This document shows, one piece after another, positions 20,469 through 31,689 of a stretch of 43,654 bases of DNA. Location: NCBI GenBank assembly GCA_009746045.1, contig RPFO01000079.1, forward strand, positions 3,770,507 to 3,814,160, read 5' to 3'. The DNA comes from Mesostigma viride. Its lineage: Eukaryota; Streptophyta; Mesostigmatophyceae; Mesostigmatales; Mesostigmataceae. The stretch's first letter is position 1. Each line of letters begins with the position of its first letter. A model generated the notes under the pieces. That model made no database searches. It was not told the origin of the DNA and was given only the letters and a program-made list of their open reading frames with translations. A program made the translations under genes and the position numbers.

Positions 20469-20678
20469 TTGAGCTCACCTGGAGAGCACGCGCAGAGCGA
20501 CGTATCCGTCAGATTGGGCAATGCCCTGCTGCTCAGCGATGTAGACTGCTTGTTTATCAAGGAGGTGGCCCATGCACTGGACTTGGCCCATGGCCACGAG
20601 CTGTTATTCAACGTCTCATGGCAATTTCCCTGGCCCGAACGCAGTTACACAGAGTGGTTGCATCCAGGCAGAACATAA
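20469..20678 (+). other. Short open frame, possible exon, function unknown
   Basis: A 69-codon frame with balanced composition (FIKEVAHALDLAHGHELLFN, then WQFPWPERSYTEWLHPG) and unlike simple sequence. An acceptor-like ACGCGCAG precedes SDVSVRLGNALLL at about 20498. I do not recognise a family and see no partner exon. It could be the last exon of another gene or a decayed one. Confidence 0.25.
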
Positions 20679-21105
20679 GCCAGCCACCACGTTAGCATAC
20701 AATGGTACTGATGTCCAACTTTCATTCCTCCCCATCATCCACACACGTAGACTGCGTCACGTAAGCATAAAGAAATTTATATCGCCATGCGTCCAGGCAT
20801 AGTTGTCTCACTTTATAAAGAAATTTATATCCTCAACGAGTTGTCCAATGAATGCGGGTGAACAATGAAGGCCCGAGCTTCCATGCATGACCCAAAGCGT
20901 ATGTACTTCCAGATACTTTCAGGCCTAGCACATGCACTGTTTGTCTCATTCAAACAATTGACATACCCAGCACTAGAGCGTGCCCATGATGACTTTCTCT
21001 TTCAGTAGTGACGTCTTTTTTTTTTTGCTAGCTCTAGTTAGCTTGCGATGTGCAAATGAAAAACTTTACATGAGCACAGTTTGCACTAGCTATACAATGT
21101 TCACG

Positions 21106-21215
21106 GCTTAGAGTTAGCTTAGTTAGGTTTCGCGGCTTCGCCCACCTCCATCCACCAAGCAAGGGAATACGTGCTACATGATCTCCCAACGAAGTCATGT
21201 TATGATTTAATTTTA
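21106..21215 (+). repeat. Dispersed repeat end (second tail family) with hairpin
   Basis: CTTAGAGTTAGCTTAGTTAG through CGCGGCTTCGCCCACCTC to a hairpin at 21176-21200 matches 39190-39300. Hairpin arms are ACATGA/TCATGT and CTCC/GAAG (one mismatch), loop CAAC, one bulged T. An ATTTAATTTTAATTTC tail follows. Confidence 0.75.
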
Positions 21216-21407
21216 ATTTCGATCAATTTTTAATGCAACATCTCGGAAACGGATCAGGCTCTGGGAGAGGCCTTTATATTCTCCCACACCGGCGTCTCTG
21301 ATCGATCGAATGAGTTCCAAGCCTATCCGTGGTGCACTGGACCATGGGGCAGCCCTACTGCAACCGCTATGGTTTGGCTATATGTCGAAGCTTTAGTGCA
21401 TGCACCC

Positions 21408-21480
21408 ACAGGGGATGGGCACCGGATTGTTTCGACGGGTCCGATTGCATGTGCGCATGCACCCTGCATTTGGCATGAGG
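21408..21480 (+). repeat. Dispersed repeat, copy 1 of a ~65-bp pair
   Basis: ACAGGGGATGGGCACCGGAT followed by TTTCGACGGGTCCGATTG and TGCACCCTGCATTTGGCATGA is repeated in diverged form at 21889-21950. No coding potential is seen. Confidence 0.6.
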
Positions 21481-21539
21481 GGAGGGGGGGGGGGGCTCTG
21501 CCCCCTGCCCGCTGTGCACACTCAGGGCCGATTAAAATC

Positions 21540-21595
21540 ACTATGGCGCTCCGTGACTCCCCAACGTGAGCATATGCATGAAATAAATTAATCTC
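21540..21595 (+). repeat. Hairpin-bearing repeat end
   Basis: GGCGCTCCGTGACTCC leads into a hairpin of the CTCC(C)-CAAC-G(T)GAG type (21549-21573) with an AAATAAATTAATC tail. It resembles the segments at 1887-1957 and 26388-26430 but lacks a CCAT run. Confidence 0.6.
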
Positions 21596-21888
21596 GGAAA
21601 CAGAAGTACCGATAGGAAACTGTTTCGCATGTGCCAGCGTGACCTTGCATATTACAACTCACCATGCACGTCGGGATGATGCAACCTAGCTGGACACTCC
21701 TACATAGCCATTGTGCCACGCCAATATGCAGGGAGCCATGCATGCTCACTAGCGTGACCAGTTGCCAAAAGATATCCAGCCTAGCTATGTGCCTCAGTCA
21801 CCTAGCACTGGGCACCTGTTTGCTCATATGCACGTCAACATAGTAACATTTGCAATGCTCACTATGGGTGTGCACAATATGACTTTGT

Positions 21889-21950
21889 ACAGGGGATGCC
21901 GGATCGTTTCTACTGGTCCGATATTGTGCACCCTGTGGCATGCCTGAGGC
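21889..21950 (+). repeat. Dispersed repeat, copy 2 of a ~65-bp pair
   Basis: ACAGGGGATGCCGGATCG, then TTTCTACTGGTCCGATATTG and GCACCCTGTGGCATGCCTGAG match 21408-21480 with several substitutions and a short deletion. Confidence 0.6.
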
Positions 21951-22199
21951 ATGATCGAGGGAAGACATGAACGAGCAACAGCTCCGAATTAAGCTTCTGT
22001 CACGCGCAGGCCCCAACAAGCCTCCGGGCACTCCGTCTCCGCCTGTAGACACAGACGCCTGGCAGCAAGGCTCCGCCAACAATCATAATGCTTCCCCGGA
22101 AGCAGACCTGCAACAGCTCAACAAGACATACGTCGCAGCCATAGCCGTCCAGATCGAAGAATTAACCTGTAGTGTACGTCGTCTACCGTGCTAAAAAAT

Positions 22200-25100
22200 A
22201 CCTCGGCACTGCATACCAGCCTGGCCAGCGCCGGCCGAGGTGAAGGCAGCCGTACGGCAGCCGGCCTCGCCCCTGCCTGCATGCAGCATGCACAAACGCT
22301 CCCCAGCTATCAGTGCAGCTATGGTGAATTAAGCAGGGTTGCAGCAGGCTGACACTGCATGCCACCATGATGATGGCTGACGCCGCCAGGAGGGGGGCAG
22401 CGGCCCACAAGACCACGATCTGGAGGACGATCAACGCTAAGTAGAGAGCCGAGTAGTGGTGCGTTTCTTCCGGGTGGCCTCGGGCCCACAGGAGACGCCA
22501 CATCATGCTCGATCGCCACTCGGCTCACGGAGCATGCACATGCAGGGATCGAGCTAGCTCTCTTCTGACTGCATGGGCTGCTTCACGGCCTTCACCTGGG
22601 CCATGAATGCATTCAAATTCGGTCGGCCGCATATGGATGGCAGGCCAGCGCCTCACAGCCTGGCCCCATCCAAGTGACCTTCATGAGTGCATGTACTTCA
22701 CATTAATTGCCAGCAATTAACTACTAGGTGAAAGTCCTACAAGCTCGATCGATCGCCATCACCTGCGCGGAATGGGCTTCCCAAGCATCGACAAACCAAT
22801 GTGGTCTCACCACTGACTGAAGCAGCTCCGCACGCCAAGGCGCCTTGCTAGCTAGTAGCTACCGAGGAAGCAGCCGTGGCCAAGAGGAAGGGGGGTTGCG
22901 TCTCTATGTCCGGTGGCGTCGGTGATCACCCTTATAGTAGGTATAATAATACTCTTTCCATCAACGTACGGGGCTCGCACGGATCCCCCCATTCACCAAG
23001 AAGCCCAACCAAGTCGAAGCACCAGCCGGCCTCTGCAGCATCGTACCGGCGTCGTCGATCAACGCACGTCGACCCCGGCGTCCGGTGAGGATGAGGGAGC
23101 CTGGTAAGGGCACACCCTTGCGGCCGGCCTCGCGGTACAAAAGGTTTTGGGCACAGCCTTTCCATCTACAACAGGCCCCTTTCCATCTCCATGTCACGCC
23201 GTTGCAAGCATGATCGGGATACAAGGTCACCACTCACTAGGCTGCCATGCACGCCACAATCGGTCCAGCTAGTCCCGCCAATTTTCCAGCCTAACACGCC
23301 TGAGTCCTAGGCTCCTAGCCCGCGTCGATCTTGAGCGGGACGAGGCGCAGTCGACATGCACGCCGGCGACCCCAGAAAGGTTGGAGACGACACATATCCA
23401 GCCAGCCTGAAGGTAAGGCTCCATGCATTGAAAATTGAATCAACCCCAACACTGACCAATCGCCAGTTCGCCACCCCTCTCCCCCACGGCCCCACCCCCT
23501 CCAGGCTCCACCCCCAGTGACCCCCACCTCCAGCACTATCTATACCCTTAGAACTCCACCCACACGTACCCCCAGTCCCCTGCACCCCTGCATGCACCAG
23601 TGATGCACCCGCTAACATAGCTAGGGCACTGGGCCAATGATGCTTGGTATCAGTGGTTACTAGCTTTAATGTTCGCCGACATACCCTCCAGGTGCAGATC
23701 CCGGCTGCAGCTAGTAGCTACGTATAATACCACCTGGGTATATACCACCGGCACCACCCCAGCACGTCAACGGGTCGACGAGCTGACCGCCCTGTGCGTC
23801 GACAACAAGATCGCCAGATCCTCGGAGCTACAGTACTGTAGTCGATCCAGGCCGGAGCATGCATCCGCGCACACGGACTGTCGACGTACCCACAGCAAGG
23901 CCGGGCCAACGGGTCTTATTATGGCCAACGACCTCTACGCAGGCTGCATGGCGATTTCACTGTGGTGGACTCCGGCAGGCGCCGCGCCGGGCCAAGGCGC
24001 GGAGTGGCCCCTCCTGTGCATGCCAGCTCACCGGCAGCATCAGCTCACCTCAAGACCATTATTATCGTGCTGAGGTCCGGCCCCGCATGCATGTGCCCGG
24101 CCGTGGCTTCTTTTTAAAGCCTGCTGCCAGGGCATTCAATTCTCACCACGTTATAGCTCACCGTGGCGCGGGCTATGCGCCACGTATGCAGGTCAACGTC
24201 GAGATCAAGCGGAACGTGCCGCCTTCAACTCAGCGACCTCAAGTCATGATTAAGGCGGAGGAGGCCAGCATGCGCCCCATGCGGCTCGTCACTTTCTGGT
24301 CATGCTGCCGATCGACGCCATCGCTACGCTCGGCCAGTCGGCATGCACACCGGCGGCGCACAGTATTCGCCCCGGCCCGCGGACACCGTGCTGAACGGCC
24401 AACGGTTGACACGCCGGATCTCTTTGCTGATCTGGTGGCAAAAATCTGCGCTGGTCGCCTGCAATGCATCATTCGCTCGCCCCGCCCCGCAGCTTGCCAC
24501 CTTCTTTGGCCCTTCGGATCAGTGTCTTGGCACCGACCGCTCGCAGTCCACCGCCAAGCACCGACGGATGTTGCCGCCCCGCGGCAGATGCTCCGTCGAT
24601 CACAACCCTATAGCTATGCCCAAGCAAGCTGACCCTGCGACCGCCACTTCGATCTTGCATGAGGCCCGGCCGCCTGCAGGCTGCCGGCTGCGCGGGTCGC
24701 CTACGCGCAAGCCGAGGAGGCCGACGCCCAGCTGCCAGATATGGTCAAGGACCTGCGCACCTAGCTGCCGGCCAGCAGAAGAACGATGGCATGCAAGCAA
24801 TTGGGGGCCTGGTTCTGGTACAAGAGCCTCGGGACGGGCATCCAGACGGCCTCGGCCGACCCCACCGCCATGACGTACCCGCGGGGCACCGACCAAGCGG
24901 CTCGATCCGCACGTCCGGCCTGGGCTGCGGCAACTGCGCCAGACATCCTCCAGCTCAGTGGGGATATGGCTGCGCCACCCCCACCCAATTGCCGGCTATA
25001 CCTGCAGCCCGGCCGCTCGCCAGGCCGCGCCGGCCTGGCGCTGGCGGATTCAGGGCGCCTCGGGGCCCGGGCCGGCTCCGCCTAGCTGTGTCCGCGCGTG

Positions 25101-25270
25101 ACGTCAGCAAGATTCAAGACAGATCGAGGCCGGGCCTGCCAATCGGTCTTGACGACCCGCCGACCAGACCTCTTCCTCCTTGATGGCTCTCGTGTCCCCT
25201 ACCAGCCCCGCGTACATAGATATGATTCGGCTGCTGGGCAGCCTACTCCCCTGCAGCTGCGAGGCCGACA
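22200..25270. other. GC-rich region without a recognisable gene
   Basis: Many overlapping open frames occur on both strands, all short, arginine/proline/alanine-rich and without family motifs. Short palindromic tetramers (GCATGC, CTAGCTAG, GATCGATC) are frequent. I see no convincing exon, RNA gene or transposon end. Confidence 0.5.
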
Positions 25271-25860
25271 TTGACCACCGGATCTCCCGGCCCTCGCCTG
25301 GCCGGCATGCATGCCCTCCGCCAATATAAAGCCCTCTTCTGCATGGCGCAAGCCCCTGGGCAAGCGCGAGAAGCAGGACCTAGAGCTTCAAGGTCCTGGT
25401 CCTCGATCCCGGTTCTCACGTATAGCGCCGAGACGTGGACACTCACCGTCGACCTCAAGAAGAAGCGCGGTCACCAATATGAGCACTGGCAGCGGGCAAT
25501 TTTTTCCGTGTGGGCTATGCCGCACACGTTTGCAAGGAAGACTAACAATGGTACCTAGGCATGCCACTCATCATCAGCACCATCAAGCAGCGTAGACTTG
25601 CACAACTAGTAGGGCACTTAGCTTGCATGCACGTACAACCAGGTAGACACATCTCGTGGCCCCTCCGCAGGGCTTCGACCTGCTAAGCCTGGCAGGCACC
25701 TCCTTGCAGGTGGGACGGGCGCCCAGCAATGCTAGACGCGGCAAGGCCCGCACTTTCAAGGAGCAGCTTAGTCGCGGACATGCATGGGGGCCTAGGCCTC
25801 TCCGTGATTTGGAAAAAGATGATGGACAAGGCCAAGTGGGCTCGCAGGTCATAGAGGACA
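25271..25860 (+). pseudogene. LINE ORF2 C-terminal fragment, decayed
   Basis: The frame ending at 25558 contains PVLTYSAETWTLTVDLKKK and HQYEHWQRAIFSVWAM. The next frame continues with [18 protein letters not shown], and a third with [14 protein letters not shown] and LRDLEKDD. This order (LxYxAExWTL, then the IxxRRLxxxGHxA block, then a basic stretch) is the usual C-terminus of RTE/CR1-like LINEs, the type also seen at 938-1830, but it is clearly diverged from that copy. Two frame changes and a stop show it is dead. A (CCAT)n array begins about 90 bp beyond the last coding similarity and could be its expanded tail. Confidence 0.7.
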
Positions 25861-25950
25861 ATGACCTCCCACTGCAGTGGGGAAGCCGCGTGTTTGTAAG
25901 CGCGGGAAGCATGCTAGGTAAGACCCCTGGGGTCTGGCTCACTCTAGAAC

Positions 25951-26387
25951 ATCCATCCATCCATCCATCCATCCATCCATCCATCCATCCATCCATCCAT
26001 CCATCCATCCATCCATCCATCCATCCATCCATCCATCCATCCATCCATCCATCCATCCATCCATCCATCCATCCATCCATCCATCCATCCATCCATCCAT
26101 CCATCCATCCATCCATCCATCCATCCATCCATCCATCCATCCATCCATCCATCCATCCATCCCTCCGTCCGTCCGTCCGTCCGTCCGTCCCTCCGTCCGT
26201 CCGTCCGTCCGTCCGTCCGTCCGTCCGTCCGTCCGTCCGTCCCGTCCGTCCGTCCGTCCGTCCGTCCGTCCGTCCGTCCGTCCGTCCGTCCGTCCGTCCG
26301 TCCGTCCGTCCGTCCGTCCGTCCGTCCGTCCGTCCGTCCGTCCGTCCGTCCGTCCATCCATCCATCCATCCAGCCATCCATCCATCG
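25951..26387. repeat. Tetranucleotide array: CCAT, CCGT core, CCAT
   Basis: (CCAT)n from 25951 to about 26160 switches to (CCGT)n until about 26354, with two early CCCT interruptions and one CCCGT slip, then returns to CCAT with one CAGC variant. Long Pro-Ser or Met-Asp-Gly-Trp frames are artefacts. Confidence 0.95.
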
Positions 26388-26430
26388 GGGTTAATGCTCC
26401 GTGACTCCCCAACGGGACCACGAGTTAAAT
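26388..26430 (+). repeat. Hairpin-bearing repeat end directly after the CCAT array
   Basis: GGGGTTAATG is followed by a hairpin at 26397-26424: arms CTCCC/GGGAC (one mismatch) around CAAC, outer CGTG/CACG, with a bulged A. GTTAAATTAG follows. It is a near copy of 1887-1957 in the opposite orientation. Confidence 0.7.
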
Positions 26431-26937
26431 TAGCTGTGGCAAATAATGCTTCCTTTATTCAATTTAATAGACAAGCTTTACCGATGAGACAAGGCTTTTA
26501 GCCCATAGAGTCTTGACCAGTATCGAATAAAAACCAGATGCCATTCATGGCAATGCCCAATTCCTGTCAGCTTGCTCTCAGCCAGCTATGCCAGGAATTA
26601 AGACCCAAACAATGGCTGACTGTTGAGCGTATCATCAACATCTTAATCTAACTTGAGAGACATGCTGCATGTTCATGACGCCAGCCGTCCACACCAAGTC
26701 ACAAAGGACCCTGGGACTGTGCTACGCTGAGCTCCAAGATATGTACACGCAACATAGGAGCACCCGAGCCGCTGACCATATCAGCCAATGCTCACACGGC
26801 CACGAGTAGTCAATAACACGGCATCAACATGCCTTAAGGGCCCTACACAGGACCACCCGCGCGGCCTGACTCACTCAGCACGCCGGCACTCGGAAGAAAG
26901 ACTGCATCGATTCCCGCACTACCGCATGGGCTCCCCT

Positions 26938-28631
26938 TTATGCGGCACCTGGCGCGGGGGCCTCCGCCACCGCCAGCTTCTCCAGCTCCGCCATCACCTC
27001 CTTGGTCGGGAGCACCGTCGCCTTGACCTTCTTGCCCTTGAGCGCCTCGGCGTACGTCCTGTGGATGTAGTCCAGCGTGGTCAGCAGCGCGTCCCGGAGG
27101 GGGGTGGTCGGCTGCCACCCCAGCTGCGTGGAGATGAGCTTCTGGCTGGGGATCCGCTTGTCGCTGTCGTCGTATCCTGCGCCATAGAACGTCTCCCCAT
27201 CGACCACGACAGGCTCGGGGAGACCCTTGACCCCCGACACCTTCTCATACACCTCCTTCATGAGCGCGGCGAGGTTCTTTACCGAGATCTCGTTCTCCCC
27301 GTTACCCACATTGAATATCTGGCCGTTGGCCTTGTCGGGCATCTCGATCATCCGGCGCACGGCCGCGATCGCGTCCTTCACGTAGATGAACGTGCGCAGC
27401 TGCTCGCCGCCGTCGACCAGCTTGAGCGGCTCGCCCTTCATGAGGCCTGTGGAGAAGTTAGCCAGCACGCGGGGGAGCCCGTTCTCGTCGCCGTCCACGC
27501 CGGGGATGTAGTCCATGCGGGGGCCGATCCAGTTGAACGGGCGCACAATTGTGAACTTGAGTCCGCGCTCCATGCCCTCGGCATAGATGACGCGCTCGAG
27601 CAGCTGCTTGGCGCACGCATACGACCTGGCGGACGGCACGCGGGGGGGGGAGAGCATGCGGGGGAAGACACGACGAATTCAGGGGGAACGGCACGCTTGC
27701 AGGGGGAAGGCCACACGTCGGGGTGAACTCTAGGAAAGGCGGAAAAGAAAAGTGGCTGGCCTATCTATAGCTGATGAAACAAGAAAACAGAGAACGTATA
27801 GAAAGCTAAACTGGACATAGAAAACCCAGACAGGGGGTTAAGAGATGCACGGAAGTGGAACAGCAAATGCATCAAGAGCTCGTCAACAGCAGAATGGAAA
27901 AAGCTAAGTGGGAAAGCTGAATTGGCAAAGTCACATGGGATAGCAACGACATCAAGCGCTGGGTGTCGGTGCTCACCAGCGCTGCTTATGGACCGGCCCC
28001 ATGATCATGTGCGTCGTCTCCTCGTCCAGCACCCAGTTCTTCGGGTCGCTGCTGAACTCGGTGCCTGGCTTGTCAAACCCAGCCAGGGTCTTGCCGTACA
28101 CCTCGCATGTTGAGAAGTGGATTAGGCGGACGTCGTAGTCGGCGCACATGCGCACCACAGGCAGCGCATGGGTGAAGTTGCTGTTGATCGTGTCGATCGG
28201 GCTGCGGGGATGCGGGATTAAGGCAACCGAAACGCAAAGAGGTGCGGCGATTAGGAAAGTGAATGCGTCCCGGGCGCCGACATGGTAGGCAAAGAAAGAA
28301 CGCAGGAAAAGGAGGCTGGAGAGGAGGTCGGAATAGGTTCCTACCGAGTGTTGTACTCGGAAGGGTTACAGATAGCGGCGAGGTTAATGGTGAGGTCGCT
28401 CCGCTTGACGAGCTCTTCCAGGCGAGCGGGGTCATCGTTGATGTTAAACTTGTGCATCTCCAAGCGAGGGCTGTGCTCCTGGCCGGGCTTCAGCAGATGC
28501 AGAATCTTCTCGCACACGACGTCGATGGCCAATACTTTGTGCTGAGAGTTGTACATAAGGTCCTCGAGCAAATGACTGCCGATGAAGCCACCGGCACCAA
28601 TGATGCAAATGGTTTGCTTCTGGAGATCCAT
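26938..28631 (-). CDS. AXS: UDP-D-apiose/UDP-D-xylose synthase, three exons
   Basis: Exons 28631-28345, 28201-27977 and 27625-26938 (minus strand, GT-AG introns) join in frame to 399 aa; Arabidopsis AXS proteins are about 389. The enzyme is an NAD-dependent short-chain dehydrogenase that converts UDP-glucuronate to UDP-apiose and UDP-xylose in the cytosol, feeding apiose into cell-wall polymers or glycosides. Visible residues: the Rossmann motif GAGGFIGSHL (12-21); Cys88 in NLAAICNPSEY; Thr127-Cys128-Glu129 in FSTCEVYGK; Arg170, Tyr173 and Lys177 in KQRWSYACAK; and Asp324/Arg328 in GYDDSDKRIP. These correspond to the residues known for ring contraction in the plant enzyme. The second intron splits the Trp171 codon and splicing restores WSYACAK exactly. 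The C-terminus is alanine/lysine-rich and diverges from plant homologues. All catalytic positions are kept, so it is probably functional. Confidence 0.93.
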
Positions 28632-28724
28632 AGCAGCTGAGAAAAGAGCTTGTGAGGGGAGGGAAGTGTTCAAGCACAGGCGTGCGTGAAGGAGGCTTGG
28701 TGCATTCAGATGGTTGGTCGCCGC

Positions 28725-28732
28725 TTTATATC
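28725..28732 (-). promoter_or_regulatory. Candidate TATA box of the UDP-apiose synthase gene
   Basis: GATATAAA on the minus strand lies about 95 bp upstream of the start codon, predicting a transcript start near 28700. No other core element is obvious. Confidence 0.4.
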
Positions 28733-29161
28733 GACTGAGTCGGTGCTCTCAAGGAGGTCCAGTCCGACGAATTCATGTACATTCCCTAGGCTCGATGTTA
28801 CACTGGGAGCTGGTCGTATCCAGTTGCCCTCATCGCGTGTGGTTACGTTATGGTGGCGAGTTATCCCGTCCTGTCCATGGAGGCAAGGCGTCCTGTAGTC
28901 TTTATTTGTGGTAACGTGTAAGGATCTAACTCGTGCGAAACAGCTGTATAGAAAATGTCTGCAAATCCCCTGAGCTTTTGCTTGACGACTTGACATCGCT
29001 GCAGTCGGGAATAAACTCAACTCTACTCAACCGCTGCAGTCGTAATTCTTGCACGACTTGACGCGGGACGCCTGCAGCCTACTCAGGTTCGTCTTGGCAC
29101 GCTACGCTAACAGCAAACAATTGTTAGAACGAACGGTTAAAACTGAAAACGGCCCATCAAA

Positions 29162-29238
29162 CCAGCCCTTTCCAGATAAATAGGTGTACGTTTATTCCAA
29201 ATATAACTAGTAGTTAATCCCTGCTAAGCCAGCCCTTT
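29162..29238 (-). mobile_element. 57-bp retroposed fragment with 10-bp target duplication
   Basis: CCAGCCCTTT at 29162-29171 and again at 29229-29238 flanks a 57-bp segment that, on the minus strand, matches the interior of the L1-type 3'UTR module at 12497-12587 (CTTAGCAGGGATTAACTACT to CCTATTTATCTGG). Confidence 0.7.
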
Positions 29239-29252
29239 AAAGTTACTTAGTT

Positions 29253-29335
29253 ATTTAGTTAGTTGAATCCCACTCCGCAAATGGGCAGCAGTAGTGGCCG
29301 AGGGCCGGAATATATTTAGTATATCCGATGTTACT
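29253..29335 (+). repeat. Solo copy of the palindromic-MITE arm
   Basis: GTTGAATCCCACTCCGCAAATGG through GGCCGAGGGCCGGAATATATT and ATATCCGATG matches the left arm of the element at 3288-3463. It is preceded by TTAGTTATTTAGTTA. Confidence 0.65.
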
Positions 29336-29489
29336 TTCAAGTACTTGCGGTTGGAAGGGGGTCGCTCTAGTATTTCTGTTTTCAGGCTGTAACTGTAGTC
29401 GTAACCGTAGCGAAATGGAACGGCAAAAGTCTCCGAATCTCTCGATTGTTTTAAAAAAGTTGTTGTTGTTGTCGTTGTTGTTGTTGATT

Positions 29490-30560
29490 CCCACGCCGAT
29501 TGTTGAAGTCCTGCAACATCATGCCTGCCAGGTTTAGGCCCGGTCTACACGTCTACACGGGGGGTAAAAGTGAAAGCTCGTGCGGGCCTCTACAGTCTAC
29601 ACTACAGTCTAGCGCAGCTTTGACTAATGACAGACTTATCGTCGCCCTGCCAACTGAGCCGACGCCTCGACTACTACAACAGGACTTCATTTCCTCAACC
29701 GCTGGCGCAATGTTTCCCTCTTTTACCTCGCCTGCCCATGCCCGCGATTCGAGCTTTCTTGGGTCAATTCTGTGCAGTTCTCAGAATTCTATCCCACCGA
29801 CAACTCAGCCGCCCCTCTGGCTGTTGAGTCATGATGACCGACTGGCACGATGGAGAGGCCTCCATCACATTGGTGACCTCACCAGTGGCCCACACGTACG
29901 AGACCTGGATCTCGAGCTCCTCGGCCCTCACGCTGCAGGCGCTGTCACCACGCGAGCCGCCCTGAGACTCTCGGCATCATTTTTTCCCAAACAATATCAC
30001 GCCCTTGATTCGCAGCAAGGCCCATCTCCTCCGTGGCCGACTGCGGGCTGTGCCGTAACAGGAAATGTCCGGGTGATAGCAGGCAGTGCCTACCAATCCC
30101 ACCCCACGCACCACGTCAAGCAATATTTCCACTTCCGCCGCTGCTGGTCGGCACCGGGCTACTGCCTATATTTCCTCAATCGCTCCATCACCTCCTCCAT
30201 GGTGCCTCGCTCCCTACGGCCCCTCCGCCACGCCGGATATCCATGGCAATCAAGGTCGTTACCTACCGGCTACCACCATACCGGCCATGAGCCCTTGCTG
30301 CACCAAACTAAGTGTGCGGCCCCGAATTAAGTACACGCCATGACTAGGAACCACCCGAAATTACATCGGGGTCTCCAATGGAAATTGGCGTCATATCTTG
30401 CTTAAACGTCGTCACTGTCGGCAGTTGTCAGTTGCTGTTGGTTGTTGCATGCTGAGGGTTGCAGATGTTCTAGGAACAGCTCATGGTCCAATGTTGCTAT
30501 ATGCATGCAGTTACTCTTGCCATTACGTTTGTCCATGTTCCTCCAACCATCCCGCCGCAA
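29490..30560. other. Region with long but unrecognised open frame
   Basis: A plus-strand frame of 276 codons (29500-30330) is open but compositionally mixed and shows no domain. A cysteine-rich stretch in another frame (ADCGLCRNRKCPG, about 30034) vaguely recalls a zinc site. It may be old coding sequence of a retroelement; I make no call. Confidence 0.25.
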
Positions 30561-30564
30561 TGCC

Positions 30565-31689
30565 AGCACCCTCCACTCCGCTAACTCCCACTCGCCCCAC
30601 TCCCCTGCCTGTTCCATACCCGCCCCACCCACAAAGATACGTTACAGCTGACATCCACATGCCGCTATCCATCCCCACCTACCTATGGACCACTCTCGCC
30701 CCCACACCGAGGTCCCTCACAACACCGTAACACCCCCCTCCTCCTCCCCAAACCATACGATGACCCACCCGACCATCCACCTTTAGTCCCCCCTAACCAA
30801 CCTATGTGACTACCACCCCTCCGTAGTACCTACACCACCTTCCACACCAACATCGCAAACCACCTACTAAACCACCCTACCGCCCCACAACGAGGTTCTA
30901 CACCACTGCACCCCGCCCACCCCACCCCCCGCTGCCCCAACATACGACGACTCCACCCCACCATGCATCCACGTGAACCACAACCAACCCCGGCCACCCC
31001 GGCCTCCGGGGCAGCCAACCAGCTGTCCACTCAACCATAACTGACACTGCTGCACCGACCACCGACAAGCCCGCCTACGTACCATATCCAAGCCACCCAC
31101 GCAACCAAAGAATCCCCAACCCTCACACGAACCTGTGACCTACGCATGAGATCCCTACATTGACAACTGCGTCCCACAACTACTTCATAATCAACCCATA
31201 ACAATACATCCCCCATGACACCCGCCAAACGGGGGGGGGGGGTCTCCCCCCCCCCCCCACCCCCACCCCCCCCCCACCCCACCCCACCCCCCACCCCCAC
31301 AAACTCTACAAGACCCAGGACCAGTGCCTACCCACCCAGGTCACCTCCCACAACGGTATCACCCACGGTGTAGGCCACCCACGAGTCCAGTGCCCCACCC
31401 ATGTCCACAGCGACACCCCTCCGACCCCACCACGCCCATCGACTGCACAGGACTGCCCCCCCCCCCCCCCCCCCCCCCCCCTGCATACTATGCAGATGGA
31501 AGCTCGGCGGGCGAGCCGGCTTGCCGGCACGGGACTTCTGAAACGGGGCCACCACCTGCACCCGATCCGTGGGCACCATCCTGAGTTCAATTAATTTCGC
31601 CTGCCGTCCCAGATCAATCTTCGAGGAATCATCCCCGACATTGCGCCGCCGGCCGGGGATCTTAGGCTCCAACCGCCACATCAGGGAAG
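30565..31689. repeat. Left arm of a long inverted repeat
   Basis: The reverse complement of this segment aligns with 34154-35035. Matching blocks include CCGGCCTCCGGGGCAGCCAA, ACCGACCACCGACAAGCCCG, GACCCAGGACCAGTGCCTAC and AACCGCCACATCAGGG. Poly-C runs near 31240 and 31460 differ in length from the other arm. Confidence 0.8.

Noticed and set aside
26788-27726. 312-codon plus-strand open frame
   Set aside because: Exact antisense of the UDP-apiose synthase exon 3, whose minus-strand reading has all family motifs.
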